NCBI RefSeq assembly: GCF_024594815.1
Contig: NZ_JANJOU010000002.1
Span: 248,001-312,000, forward strand
DNA length: 64,000 nt
Reading direction: 5' to 3'
Source of the DNA: Roseomonas populi
GTDB taxonomy: Bacteria; Pseudomonadota; Alphaproteobacteria; Acetobacterales; Acetobacteraceae
A model generated the notes under the pieces. It made no database searches. It had not been told where the DNA came from and was given only the letters and a program-made list of their open reading frames with translations. Of this stretch, positions 16,431 to 24,522 are shown one piece after another (within the stretch, counting starts at the first letter, position 1; each line of letters starts with the position of its first letter). The position numbers and the translations under genes were made by a program.

Positions 16431-17534
16431 CTAGACCCTCTCGGGGTAGAGCGCGGCGAGACCCTCCTCGCTCGCCTCGCAGCGCCCGCGCTCGGTAATC
16501 AGCCCGGTCACCAGCCGCGCGGGCGTCACGTCGAAGGCCGGGTTGGCGGCCCGCGACGACTCGGGCGCCACACGGATGGCGCCCACCCCTCCCTCAGGAA
16601 GCAGGCCCGTGGTCGCCGTCACCTCGGCGGCCGAGCGCTCCTCGATCGGGATCTCGGCAAGCCCGTCGCGCACCGACATGTCCAGGGTGGAATGGGGCAG
16701 GGCGACCCAGAAGGGAATGTCGTTGTCCTTCGCCGCGAGCGCCTTCAGGTAGGTCCCGATCTTGTTCGCGACGTCGCCGTTCCGGGTCACGCGATCGGTG
16801 CCGACGATGACGATGTCCACCAGCCCGTGCTGCATCAGGTGCCCGCCGGCATTGTCCGTGACGAAGGTGTGCGGCACCCCGTGCGAGCCGAGTTCCCAGG
16901 CCGTCAGCGCGCCCTGGTTCCGCGGGCGGGTCTCGTCCACCCATACATGGACGTCCATTCCCGCGTCATGGGCCTGGTAGATGGGCGAGAGGGCGGTGCC
17001 GTAGTCCACGGTCGCGATCCAGCCGGCGTTGCAGTGCGTCAGCACCCGCACGGGCTCGCCCTCCCGGCCCTCCGCCTTCTTGCGGGCGGCGATCTCCTTG
17101 AGCAGTTCCAGCCCGTGCTCGCCGATCTTCCGGTTCGTCTCCACGTCGTCGTCGCAGATCGCCGACGCCTCGGCATAGGCGGCATCGGCGCGGCGCTCCG
17201 GCGGGTGGTTGCGAACGGCGGCGCAGATGCGGTCCAGCGCCCATTTCAGGTTCACGGCGGTAGGGCGGGTCTCGTTCAGCATCGCCGCCATCCTCTCCAG
17301 GTTCTCGATGGAGGGATCGCGCCGCAGCGCCATGGCCAGGCCGTAGGCGCCCACGGCGCCGATCAGCGGCGCGCCGCGCACCTGCATGGAGCGGATGGCG
17401 TGCGCGACCGCCTCCTCGTCCGAGAGCACCAGCTCCTCGACCGCCCAGGGCAGCTTCGTCTGATCGAAGATGCGGATGGAGTGGCCGTCCGCATCCAGCC
17501 AGACGCTGCGGTAGGGCGTGCCGTTGATCTTCAA
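16431..17534 (-). CDS. mtnA: S-methyl-5-thioribose-1-phosphate isomerase
   Basis: A 367-residue MtnA of the methionine salvage pathway, converting methylthioribose-1-phosphate to methylthioribulose-1-phosphate. The catalytic cysteine in THCNAGWIAT and aspartate in GTDRVTRNGD are both present, as is RGAPLIGAVGAYG. No ATG fits. A TTG at 17534, read as initiator, gives an N-terminus MKINGTPYRSVW that matches the family's start and lies 4 bases after the stop of the UPF0262 gene. An ATG at 17600 would add 22 residues overlapping that gene. Operon with UPF0262 and DUF983 genes. Confidence 0.93.
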   Translation of the reverse strand: MKINGTPYRSVWLDADGHSIRIFDQTKLPWAVEELVLSDEEAVAHAIRSMQVRGAPLIGAVGAYGLAMALRRDPSIENLERMAAMLNETRPTAVNLKWALDRICAAVRNHPPERRADAAYAEASAICDDDVETNRKIGEHGLELLKEIAARKKAEGREGEPVRVLTHCNAGWIATVDYGTALSPIYQAHDAGMDVHVWVDETRPRNQGALTAWELGSHGVPHTFVTDNAGGHLMQHGLVDIVIVGTDRVTRNGDVANKIGTYLKALAAKDNDIPFWVALPHSTLDMSVRDGLAEIPIEERSAAEVTATTGLLPEGGVGAIRVAPESSRAANPAFDVTPARLVTGLITERGRCEASEEGLAALYPERV

Positions 17535-17538
17535 GGCT

Positions 17539-18036
17539 TCAGATCCGTTGATGCAGGGCGCAGACGAGGGTGAAAAGGCGGCGCGCCGTCTCGAAGTCAA
17601 GCTCCACCCGGCCCTCCAGCCGCTCGCGCAACAGCTGGGCGGCCTCGTTGTGGAGTCCGCGCCGGCCCATGTCGATCGCCTGGATGCGGGCGTCCGCAGC
17701 GCCCTCGATCACCGCCTGCTCATGGCCCTCGATGACCATGTGGTAGTCCTTGATCAGCCGCCGGAAGGGGCCGAGGGCGAGGGCATAGGCGTGCAGCGGC
17801 AGGTCCGCCTGGTCGCGCACGTCCAGCACAAGCCGCCCGTCGCGCAGGCAGAGATGCAGCGCGTAGGGGCCGGGCGGCAGGCCCGCCGGCAGGAAGCGGT
17901 TGCCTGCCAGCAGGTCCGCCACGGCCTGCTGCCGGTCTGCCTCCACAAATGGGGAGGGAAGAGGGGAGTGGTCGCCCAGCTCGATGCGCACGATGTCCCG
18001 CACGGTCGTCTCCGCCGTCACCGACGCCTCAGACAT
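17539..18036 (-). CDS. UPF0262 family protein
   Basis: A 165-residue protein matching the alphaproteobacterial UPF0262 family by its long FRRLIKDYHMVIEGHEQAV core and the IQAIDMGRRGLHNEAA segment. Function is unknown. It is predicted soluble. It overlaps the DUF983 gene by 8 bases and is followed at once by mtnA with a TTG start, so the three are probably co-translated. Confidence 0.85.
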   Translation of the reverse strand: MSEASVTAETTVRDIVRIELGDHSPLPSPFVEADRQQAVADLLAGNRFLPAGLPPGPYALHLCLRDGRLVLDVRDQADLPLHAYALALGPFRRLIKDYHMVIEGHEQAVIEGAADARIQAIDMGRRGLHNEAAQLLRERLEGRVELDFETARRLFTLVCALHQRI

Positions 18037-18511
18037 CGCGCGAGGATCCCGGCCCTGGGGCGGATTCCCCGTGCGGGCTGCCGGGATCGGCGAAGCCCAG
18101 CTTCCACATCCAGCCTACCACCCCACCCTTCACCGGGCGCAGCAGCAGCGTGCAGATCACGGCGAACAGGGGCAGCCACACCACCATGTGCAGCCACATG
18201 GGAGGCTCATAGGCCTTCTCGATCCAGAAGATCGGCGGGATGAGGAGATGCCCGGCCAGGAAAATGACGATGTAGGGCGGCGCATCATCGGCCCGGAGGC
18301 TCCCGAGCGGCGCGTGGCAGACCCGGCACTCCGGCGCCACCCGGAGGAAGCCCTGGAACACCGGCCCTTCCCCGCAATTCGGGCAGCGGTTGACGATGCC
18401 GCGCCGGATCGCGCCGAGCATCGTCGTCCCGCGCTCCGCCGCCTCCGGCTGGACCGGGGCTGGGCGCCAGCTGACGGTGGTCGGCTCTGGTGGGGCTTGC
18501 GGGCTTGGCAT
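18029..18511 (-). CDS. DUF983 membrane protein with zinc ribbon
   Basis: A 160-residue protein. A proline-rich N-terminal tail (about 30 residues) precedes the DUF983 core, starting RGIVNRCPNCGEGPVF, with a second CRVC pair making a four-cysteine zinc ribbon. Two membrane segments follow (about residues 80-100 and 108-128). Function is unknown. The ATG at 18511 has GGAGGACC six bases upstream, which favours it over a longer reading from 18598. Confidence 0.85.
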   Translation of the reverse strand: MPSPQAPPEPTTVSWRPAPVQPEAAERGTTMLGAIRRGIVNRCPNCGEGPVFQGFLRVAPECRVCHAPLGSLRADDAPPYIVIFLAGHLLIPPIFWIEKAYEPPMWLHMVVWLPLFAVICTLLLRPVKGGVVGWMWKLGFADPGSPHGESAPGPGSSRDV

Positions 18512-18647
18512 GGACGCGGTCCTCCAGCAGGCAGGGCTTCGAACGTACCCCACCGATCTTTGTTGCATTGCAATATGGAGCGAGGCCCGCCGGGGCACAA
18601 GGATTCACAGGGTTGCAGTTGCCCGACCGGCCGATCACCCTTGCGGG

Positions 18648-19289
18648 ATGGAACGCCGTATCCTCGTCATCAATCCCAATAGCGACGCGGCGTGCACCGT
18701 CGGCATCGCCGAGGCAGTCGCGCCTTATGCCCGGCCCGGCCATGCCCGCTTCGACACTATTTGCCTGAAGGATGGGCCCGCAGCCATTACCTCCTGGCGG
18801 GACTGGTTCGGGGTTGCCCTACCCCTCTGCGACGCGGTGCGGGCGGAGCCGGCCGACGCCTACGTCATCGCCTGCGTCTCCGATCCCGGCGTGGAGGCGG
18901 TGCGGGAGGTGACGGACAGGCCGGTCCTCGGCCCGTTCCGCGCCTCGATCCTCGCCGCTCTCGCGCGGGCGGACCGGTTCGGCGTCATCGCCTTCGTCGA
19001 TGCCAGCAAGCAAAGGCAGCGACGGGTCCTTCTCTCACTGGGCGTAGAGGCGCGCCTCGCGGCTTCGGAGGCGCTGAACCTCCCCATGTCGGCGCTGACG
19101 GATCCCGCGGCGCCGCGTGCGGCGCTGCTGGCCGCCGGGCGGAAGCTCGTCGCGGCGGGAAGCGAGGCCGTCGTCCTGGGATGCACCGGCATGGCCGGAC
19201 ATCGCGACTACCTGGAGGGGGAACTGGGCGTGCCTGTGATCGAGCCCTGCGCGGCCGTGGCCGCACAGGCGCTCCTGGCCGTGGTCTGA
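18648..19289 (+). CDS. Asp/Glu/hydantoin racemase family protein
   Basis: A 213-residue cofactor-independent racemase-fold protein starting RILVINPNSDAACT, the N-terminal signature of the family. The two catalytic cysteines are recognisable in IACVSDPG and GCTGMAGH. Relatives are hydantoin racemases, maleate isomerase and aspartate racemases. A carbamoylase and a hydantoinase-like enzyme lie 1-4 kb away, so hydantoin racemase is the likeliest reading. GCGGG before the ATG is a modest ribosome site. Confidence 0.83.
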   Translation: MERRILVINPNSDAACTVGIAEAVAPYARPGHARFDTICLKDGPAAITSWRDWFGVALPLCDAVRAEPADAYVIACVSDPGVEAVREVTDRPVLGPFRASILAALARADRFGVIAFVDASKQRQRRVLLSLGVEARLAASEALNLPMSALTDPAAPRAALLAAGRKLVAAGSEAVVLGCTGMAGHRDYLEGELGVPVIEPCAAVAAQALLAVV

Positions 19290-19305
19290 GGACGTGGCCG
19301 TCCGC

Positions 19306-19593
19306 TCAGCGGGCGGCCAAGCTGCGATTCGACGCCTCGGTCGCGAGCGACCCACGAGGCGCGCCGGCGTTCTGGGCCAGCCGCGCCCGCTCGCGCTCCC
19401 AGTACTCCCGGCGCAGGTTGCGGGTCTCGCGCTCCCGGTCGCGCAGTTCTGGGCTGGCCTGCGCCTTTACCTCCTCGGAGGCGCCCAGGCGACCGAAGAG
19501 GTTGCCGAACAAGCTGTCCTCCGCCCGCGCTTGAGGGGCGGCAAAGGATGCGAGGCCGGCTAGGGCGATGACGGCAAGAGCACGGTTTGACAT
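19306..19593 (-). CDS. Small exported charged protein
   Basis: A 95-residue protein with a signal peptide (about residues 1-24, ending ARAED) and a mature part rich in Arg/Glu around RDRERETRNLRREYWERERARL, which is predicted helical. No family recognised. It is the last of three small genes in a row with similar design (this, 19644-20108 and 20205-20507). Confidence 0.6.
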   Translation of the reverse strand: MSNRALAVIALAGLASFAAPQARAEDSLFGNLFGRLGASEEVKAQASPELRDRERETRNLRREYWERERARLAQNAGAPRGSLATEASNRSLAAR

Positions 19594-19643
19594 AGGTTGG
19601 TCTCCTGCCGGCGAAACGCGCCCGAGGCGGCGCGAGTTGCTCC

Positions 19644-20108
19644 TCAGCGGCGGCGATCTTCCGAGATGCGGCGGCGCTCCTCGTCGAGGCGGCGCTGCTG
19701 GTCGTTCAGCTGGCGCTGCCGCTCCGAGAATTGCCGGTCGCGCTCGAAGGCCTGGCGCTCGCGATCGAAGCGCGCGCGCTCCTCGGGCGAGATGCGCTCG
19801 CCGCGGCTCTCGCGCCGCTCGCGGTCCCGCTCCCAAGCCTCGCGGCGACGCTCGAAGTCCATCCGCTCGTCCTCGGCGCGGCGGCGGTCCCGCTCGCCGG
19901 CCCAGCGGCGATCCTCGTCGCGGTCGCGCCGGCCCTCGTCGCGGCGGCGGCGCTCCTCGTCCTCGGCACGGCGGGCGGCATCGTCCCGGTTGCCGCCGAA
20001 CTGGCGCAGGGCCTGATCCACGAGACCGTTGATGTCCTGCGCACCCGCAGGTGCGGCAGCAAGGGCGGAGAGGGCGAGGGGGACTGTCAGCAGGGCGCGA
20101 CGGCGCAT
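19644..20108 (-). CDS. Exported Arg/Glu-rich protein with single-alpha-helix composition
   Basis: A 154-residue protein: signal peptide (about residues 1-24, ending AGAQD), a short LVDQALRQFGG segment, then more than 100 residues dominated by Arg, Glu and Asp with almost no hydrophobics. The charge pattern is that of a stable single alpha-helix. GGAGG six bases before the ATG at 20108 decides the start over 20120. It looks exported to the periplasm; function unknown. The opposite strand has open frames through here because of the repetitive codons, but they lack ribosome sites. Confidence 0.65.
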   Translation of the reverse strand: MRRRALLTVPLALSALAAAPAGAQDINGLVDQALRQFGGNRDDAARRAEDEERRRRDEGRRDRDEDRRWAGERDRRRAEDERMDFERRREAWERDRERRESRGERISPEERARFDRERQAFERDRQFSERQRQLNDQQRRLDEERRRISEDRRR

Positions 20109-20204
20109 GGCATCCTCCATGGTGCGGCCCTTAACGGGACCGTGCGAGGATTGAACGCCCGCCCGGTGTCCCCGTTGCGGCGTCGGCATGGCCGCTTCGG
20201 GGCG

Positions 20205-20507
20205 TCAGCGCTGCGGGTTGTCGCTCAGCAGCGGCAGGTTCGTGCCGGCCGGCTGCTCGGGCGAGGCGTTGCGGGTTTCGATGCGGCCGGGCGCCAGCGT
20301 GGGGCGCGTGCGGTTCATGTCATCGACGAGGCCGGGCGCGCCGGCGCCGCCGCGCTCCAGATCGCGGGCAACCTCGGCCACGCGGTCCTGGCGCTGGTCC
20401 TGCTCCACCTGCCGCCGGGCTTCCGCCTGGGCAGGGCTCGCAGCGAGGGCAGGCCCGGCGGCGAGGGGCATGGAGAGGACGGCGAGGGCGATCAGGGAGC
20501 GGTGCAT
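20205..20507 (-). CDS. Small exported protein, unknown function
   Basis: A 100-residue protein with a clear signal peptide (about residues 1-23, ending ALAAS) and a mature polar region rich in Gln/Arg. GGAGG lies six bases before the ATG at 20507. No family recognised. It is first in a run of three exported small proteins and sits 104 bp downstream of the carbamoylase gene on the same strand. Confidence 0.62.
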   Translation of the reverse strand: MHRSLIALAVLSMPLAAGPALAASPAQAEARRQVEQDQRQDRVAEVARDLERGGAGAPGLVDDMNRTRPTLAPGRIETRNASPEQPAGTNLPLLSDNPQR

Positions 20508-20611
20508 GGGATACCTCCGCCCCTTCAACGCGGGGCGGCGGCGAAAGGTTCGGGCCGGGAAACATGGGCCGGAAGCGGGAGAAGAAAGCCCGCGCATCCG
20601 GCCCGCGGGTC

Positions 20612-21580
20612 TCAGCCGGCAGCTGGCGCCCATTCCTGCGGCGCCTCGGCGCCCGTCTGCGCGGTGATGCGACCATAGGCTTCCACGCGGCGATGGGCCG
20701 CGAAGTTGAAGATCGTCGTCCGCCCCAACTCGCACATGCCGAGGTCGAGGTCCGCCGTGATCAGCTCGTCGTCCCAGGAGGTGGCCTGGGCCATGATCTC
20801 TCCCTGCGGGTTGACGATGATGGAGTGGCCGAACAGCTCGTGCCCGTCCTCCACGCCCGCCTTGGCGGTGGCGACGGCAAAGGTGGCGTTCTGGTAGCAG
20901 CCCGCCTGGATGGAGAGGTGGGAGTGCAGCACGCGCAGGTGGTGCGCCTCAAAGCCGCGGTTGTCCTGGTTCAGACTCGGCGTGTTGTAGCCGAGCATGA
21001 CCAGCTCCACGCTCTGCAGCCCCAGCACCCGCCAAGCTTCCGGCCAGCGGCGGTCGTTGCAGATCAGCATGCCGACATTCACCGGCCCGGCCCCGCCCAC
21101 GGGCGCGCGCGCCACGGGGAAGCCGAGGTCGCCTACCTCGAAGTAGCGCTTCTCCAGGTGCTGCACGGTGCGGATCGGGTCGTATTCCTTGTGCCCGGGC
21201 AGGTGAACCTTGCGGTACTTCAGCACCATCTCGCCGGATGGATGGAAGAAGGCGGCCGTGTTGAAGCGGCGGCCGTCCGGGGTCTTCTCAGCATAGCCGA
21301 GGTGGAAGGCGATGTTGAACTTGCGCGCCGCCTCGAACAGCGGGGCTGTCTGGTTGGAGGGCAGGGCCGTCTCGTACCAGTCGTCCGCGGCGGCGATGTC
21401 CTCCTCGTACCAGCGCGGGAAGAAGGTCGTCAGCGCCAGCTCGGGAAAAACCACGACCTCGACGCCGCGCTGATGAGCGCGCTCCATCAGCCGGACCATG
21501 CGGCCCACGGACACGTCGCGCCCCTCCGCCTTCTGAATGGGGCCGAGCTGCGCGGCGGCGACGGTAAGGCGGCGGGTCAT
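20612..21580 (-). CDS. N-carbamoyl-D-amino-acid hydrolase
   Basis: A 322-residue nitrilase-superfamily amidase. The catalytic triad is complete: E47 in VVFPELAL, K124 in KYRKVHLPGH and C174 in LICNDRRWP. The surrounding segments TTFFPRW, HLEKRYFE and GYNTP follow the Agrobacterium D-carbamoylase closely. It hydrolyses N-carbamoyl-D-amino acids to the D-amino acid, ammonia and carbon dioxide. It follows a cyclic amidohydrolase gene and two tiny membrane-protein genes on the same strand with only 50 bp before its start, so ring opening and decarbamoylation are likely linked. Confidence 0.92.
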   Translation of the reverse strand: MTRRLTVAAAQLGPIQKAEGRDVSVGRMVRLMERAHQRGVEVVVFPELALTTFFPRWYEEDIAAADDWYETALPSNQTAPLFEAARKFNIAFHLGYAEKTPDGRRFNTAAFFHPSGEMVLKYRKVHLPGHKEYDPIRTVQHLEKRYFEVGDLGFPVARAPVGGAGPVNVGMLICNDRRWPEAWRVLGLQSVELVMLGYNTPSLNQDNRGFEAHHLRVLHSHLSIQAGCYQNATFAVATAKAGVEDGHELFGHSIIVNPQGEIMAQATSWDDELITADLDLGMCELGRTTIFNFAAHRRVEAYGRITAQTGAEAPQEWAPAAG

Positions 21581-21630
21581 GGTTCAACTCCTCTGTTATG
21601 CGCGCCGCACATCTAAATAGGTGAGGCGCC

Positions 21631-21900
21631 CTAGTGCCGCCCTTCCGGCTTGCGCCAGGGCTCCGCGTCCACCGGCGGCGGGGCGCGGCGGCCCACGGGC
21701 GGCGGCGGCGGCTCGGGCGGCGGCGGCTCCGCCTCAGGCAAGATGCGGGCCGCGATCCACCAGGCTGCCCGCCCGCATGCGATGCCGCAGACAAGCGCGA
21801 TCAAAGCATTCGGCACGGAGGTGCCCGGCCCTGTGAGCCAGACCCAGCCGCCGAAGCCAAGCAGCGCCCCGACGATCGCGATCCCCAGCGAACGCGTCAT
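21631..21900 (-). CDS. Small membrane protein with proline-rich tail
   Basis: An 89-residue protein with two hydrophobic segments (about residues 5-24 and 31-51) and a cytoplasmic-looking tail of consecutive prolines and glutamates. No family recognised. Its ATG overlaps the stop of the 60-residue upstream gene (ATGA). Coding is supported by that overlap and by its place inside a hydantoinase-carbamoylase operon. Confidence 0.6.
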   Translation of the reverse strand: MTRSLGIAIVGALLGFGGWVWLTGPGTSVPNALIALVCGIACGRAAWWIAARILPEAEPPPPEPPPPPVGRRAPPPVDAEPWRKPEGRH

Positions 21901-22079
21901 CTCCGCCCCTTCAGCAGCCCGATCGCGCCAACGACCACGGCAATGATCAGGCCGCCGAGAAAATGCGCCATCCCGAAGCCGCCGAAGCCGAGCCCGAACG
22001 CGACGAACAGGCCGAAGCCGAGCAGCGCGACCATCGCGATCAGCAGGCCCGGAGTCTCGGGCGGTGGCGGATACCTCAT
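21897..22079 (-). CDS. Very small membrane protein
   Basis: A 60-residue protein with an N-terminal proline stretch and two glycine-rich hydrophobic helices (about residues 10-33 and 37-55). Its ATG overlaps the amidohydrolase stop and its stop overlaps the next start, so all three genes are coupled. Function unknown; a role in membrane association or transport for the pathway is only a guess. Confidence 0.58.
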   Translation of the reverse strand: MRYPPPPETPGLLIAMVALLGFGLFVAFGLGFGGFGMAHFLGGLIIAVVVGAIGLLKGRR

Positions 22080-23458
22080 GGCAGGGTCACGGGCCGGCCG
22101 TGCTGGCGCGGCACGAAACGGCCCTCGCCGGGCTTCGCCAGCACCGCCTCCCCGTCCCAGATGCGGCGGCCGCGCAGGTATGTGGCGGCCACGCGGCCCT
22201 TCAGGGGGCGGCCGTGATAGGCGGAGTGCTGGAACTCCGGCCGGTCCAGGATCTTCGCCTGATCGAAGGTGAAGTCGCCGCGCTCGATCACGCAGAGGTC
22301 GGCATCGCTGCCCACCGCGATGGAGCCCTTCTTGGGATCCAGCCCGTGATAGCGCGCAGGTTCCGCCGCGCAGTACTTCGCCATCAAGGTGGGCGGCAGC
22401 CCGCGCTCCTCAAGCAGGGTGAACATGACGGGGGCGAAGGACTGCATCCCCGTCAGCCCGGCGCCGAGGGCGAAGATGTCGCCCTGGTAGATCTTGCGGT
22501 CCCGCTGCCAGGGCGCGTGGTCCGTGGAAATATAGGCGCACTTGCCAGCCAGCAGCGCGGCCCACATGCGCTCCACCTCGTCCTTCGTGCGGAAGGGCGG
22601 GTTGCACTTCCCGAAGCCCTCCAGCCGGACGATGTCCTCCTCCGTCATGCAGAAGTAGTGCAGGCAACCCTCGCCGGAAGAGCGGGCTCCGTGGGACCGG
22701 AAGTCCTCCGCGATCTCGAAGCCGCGGGCGAGGGAGGAGTGGGCGATGTGGACGTGGGCGCCCGTCTCCAGCCCGATCTCGAAGATGGCGAGGTTCGCCA
22801 GGTTCTCCGCCAGGGGCGGGCGGGTGCGGCAATGCCAGATCGGGTCGGTGTGGCCGGCCGCCTTCGCCTCGGCGGTCAGCCTCATCACCAGCTCCTGGTC
22901 CTCGTTGTGGACCGCGACCATCAGGTTGGTCTTCGCGATCTCCGCGAAGGCCTCCCGCATCAGCCCCGGCTCGATCCGGGGGAAGCGCACCGCGTCGTAC
23001 TCGTAGGTGGAGAACTTGAAGGAGCAGGCGCCGGCCTCGGCCAGCCCCGCGATCTCCTCGACGCCGCCATCCTTCTTGATGGTGCCATACAGGGCGACGT
23101 CCACATGGGCCAGCCGATGCAGCCACTCCACCTTGTCGCGCAGGATGGCCGCACTCGTCACGGGCAGGGGGATATCGTAGGGCATGTCCACGCAGGTCGT
23201 GACCCCGCCGGCGGCGGCGGAGAGGGTGGCGCCCTCGATCCCCGGCCAGCCAATGGAGCTGGCGGTGTGCATGTGCCCATCCACCAGGCCCGGGAAGACC
23301 AGGCGTCCGGACTGGTCCTCCGTCTCGGCGGCCGGCGGCGGCTCGCCCTGGCCGATGGCCGCGATCGTCTCCCCGCGCACGGCGACGTAGCCGCCCTTCA
23401 TCACCCGGTCCGGCAGGACGAGGTCACCGAGGATCACGCGGTCATAGGGCTGGCTCAT
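22076..23458 (-). CDS. Cyclic amidohydrolase (dihydropyrimidinase/allantoinase/hydantoinase family)
   Basis: A 460-residue TIM-barrel metal amidohydrolase. H62 and H64 in VDGHMH are the first metal ligands. K148 in CSFKFS stands where the carboxylated lysine is expected. H184 in VAVHNED and H240 in HIAHSS follow, and the catalytic aspartate is in YISTDHAPW. All ligands are present, so a binuclear active enzyme is likely. Whether it opens hydantoin, dihydropyrimidine or allantoin rings is not certain, but the carbamoylase three genes downstream favours a hydantoinase. First gene of its operon. Confidence 0.88.
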   Translation of the reverse strand: MSQPYDRVILGDLVLPDRVMKGGYVAVRGETIAAIGQGEPPPAAETEDQSGRLVFPGLVDGHMHTASSIGWPGIEGATLSAAAGGVTTCVDMPYDIPLPVTSAAILRDKVEWLHRLAHVDVALYGTIKKDGGVEEIAGLAEAGACSFKFSTYEYDAVRFPRIEPGLMREAFAEIAKTNLMVAVHNEDQELVMRLTAEAKAAGHTDPIWHCRTRPPLAENLANLAIFEIGLETGAHVHIAHSSLARGFEIAEDFRSHGARSSGEGCLHYFCMTEEDIVRLEGFGKCNPPFRTKDEVERMWAALLAGKCAYISTDHAPWQRDRKIYQGDIFALGAGLTGMQSFAPVMFTLLEERGLPPTLMAKYCAAEPARYHGLDPKKGSIAVGSDADLCVIERGDFTFDQAKILDRPEFQHSAYHGRPLKGRVAATYLRGRRIWDGEAVLAKPGEGRFVPRQHGRPVTLP

Positions 23459-23491
23459 GCGGTGTCCGGACTTGCTGCGGGGCAGCGAAGG

Positions 23492-24421
23492 TTAAGGCAG
23501 ATCGGCCGGAGCGCGTAACCCACCCGGTACAGGGAAAAACGCGTCCGCGAGGGAGAGGGCGAGGCATGCCGCCTCGCTCTCCCGCTCCGCGTTCCAGGCC
23601 AGGGCGACGCCCACGGCCCGGATCGGGCCGGCCAGCGTCCGGAAGGCGACACCCGGCGGCCGCAGCCGCGCCATGCCAGAGGAGACGAGGGCGACGCCGA
23701 GCCCGGCCGCAACGAAGCCGAGCTGCGCCATGGCCGATCCCACCTCCCGCATCGCGCGCGGGGCGAAGCCGGCATCGCGGCAAGCGGCGACCATCGCATC
23801 CGCATAGGCCGGGGAGATGGCCCGGGGCAGCAACAGCATCGGCTCGTCCGCCAGCAGGGCGAGTGGCAGAGGGTCCGGCGCCAGGAGCAGCGCGTGGCCT
23901 TCCGGCAGCGCGACGAGGAGGTGGTCCTCCCCCAGAGGGCGGATGCGAATGGGCGGGCGGGCGCGGTCGTCGCGCAGCAGGGCGATGTCCACCTCGCCGC
24001 GCCGCAGGGCCTCCAGCGCGTCCGCCGTGTCCATCTCCCGCACGGAGACAGCCGCCTCCGGCCGCGCGGCGGAGAGGGCCCGCACCAGCGGCGGAAGCTC
24101 GTCGAACAGGGCGGAGGTGACGCAAGCGATGGCGACCGGCGCGTGCCGCCCCGCGCGCAACTCCCGCGCCAGCGCCTCCAGCGCGCCGGCATCCTCGGCC
24201 AGCCGGCGCGCCAGCGGCAGCAGCGCCTCCCCGGCGCGCGTCGGGCGCGTGCCTCGGCCGGTGCGTTCCAGCAGGCGCACGCCCAGCTCCTTCTCCAGCG
24301 CCTGGATCTGCGCGGTCAGCGGCGGCTGCGAGAGGCCGAGGCGGGCGGCGGCGCGGCCGAAATGCCCTTCCTCCGCGACGGCGAGGAAATGGCCCAGGCG
24401 TCGCACGAGGCGGAAATCCAT
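23492..24421 (-). CDS. LysR-family transcriptional regulator
   Basis: A 309-residue LysR protein. The helix-turn-helix covers about residues 1-60, with the [20 protein letters not shown] core, and the effector domain about 90-295. The ATG at 24421 matches the usual LysR N-terminus [12 protein letters not shown]. No Shine-Dalgarno is visible, and an 8-bp inverted repeat abuts the start codon, so the transcript may be short-leadered. Divergent from prpD-prpC, with about 100 bp between. It could control prpDC or the amidohydrolase operon just downstream on its own strand. Confidence 0.9.
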   Translation of the reverse strand: MDFRLVRRLGHFLAVAEEGHFGRAAARLGLSQPPLTAQIQALEKELGVRLLERTGRGTRPTRAGEALLPLARRLAEDAGALEALARELRAGRHAPVAIACVTSALFDELPPLVRALSAARPEAAVSVREMDTADALEALRRGEVDIALLRDDRARPPIRIRPLGEDHLLVALPEGHALLLAPDPLPLALLADEPMLLLPRAISPAYADAMVAACRDAGFAPRAMREVGSAMAQLGFVAAGLGVALVSSGMARLRPPGVAFRTLAGPIRAVGVALAWNAERESEAACLALSLADAFFPVPGGLRAPADLP

Positions 24422-24446
24422 GCGCGATACGGAAACGCTATCGCGC
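24422..24446. promoter_or_regulatory. LysR box GCGCGATA-N9-TATCGCGC
   Basis: A perfect 8-bp inverted repeat with a 9-base spacer contains ATA-N9-TAT, the T-N11-A core of LysR-type recognition sites. It lies right beside the lysR start codon and about 80 bases upstream of prpD, a layout suited to autoregulation and activation of the divergent gene. Confidence 0.6.
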
Positions 24447-24522
24447 GGCGCCGTCAATCGGATTGGACGATGATCTGCGGCGGGTGCAGAACCGCGGTTC
24501 CAAGGAGAGGAAGGAACGCCCG

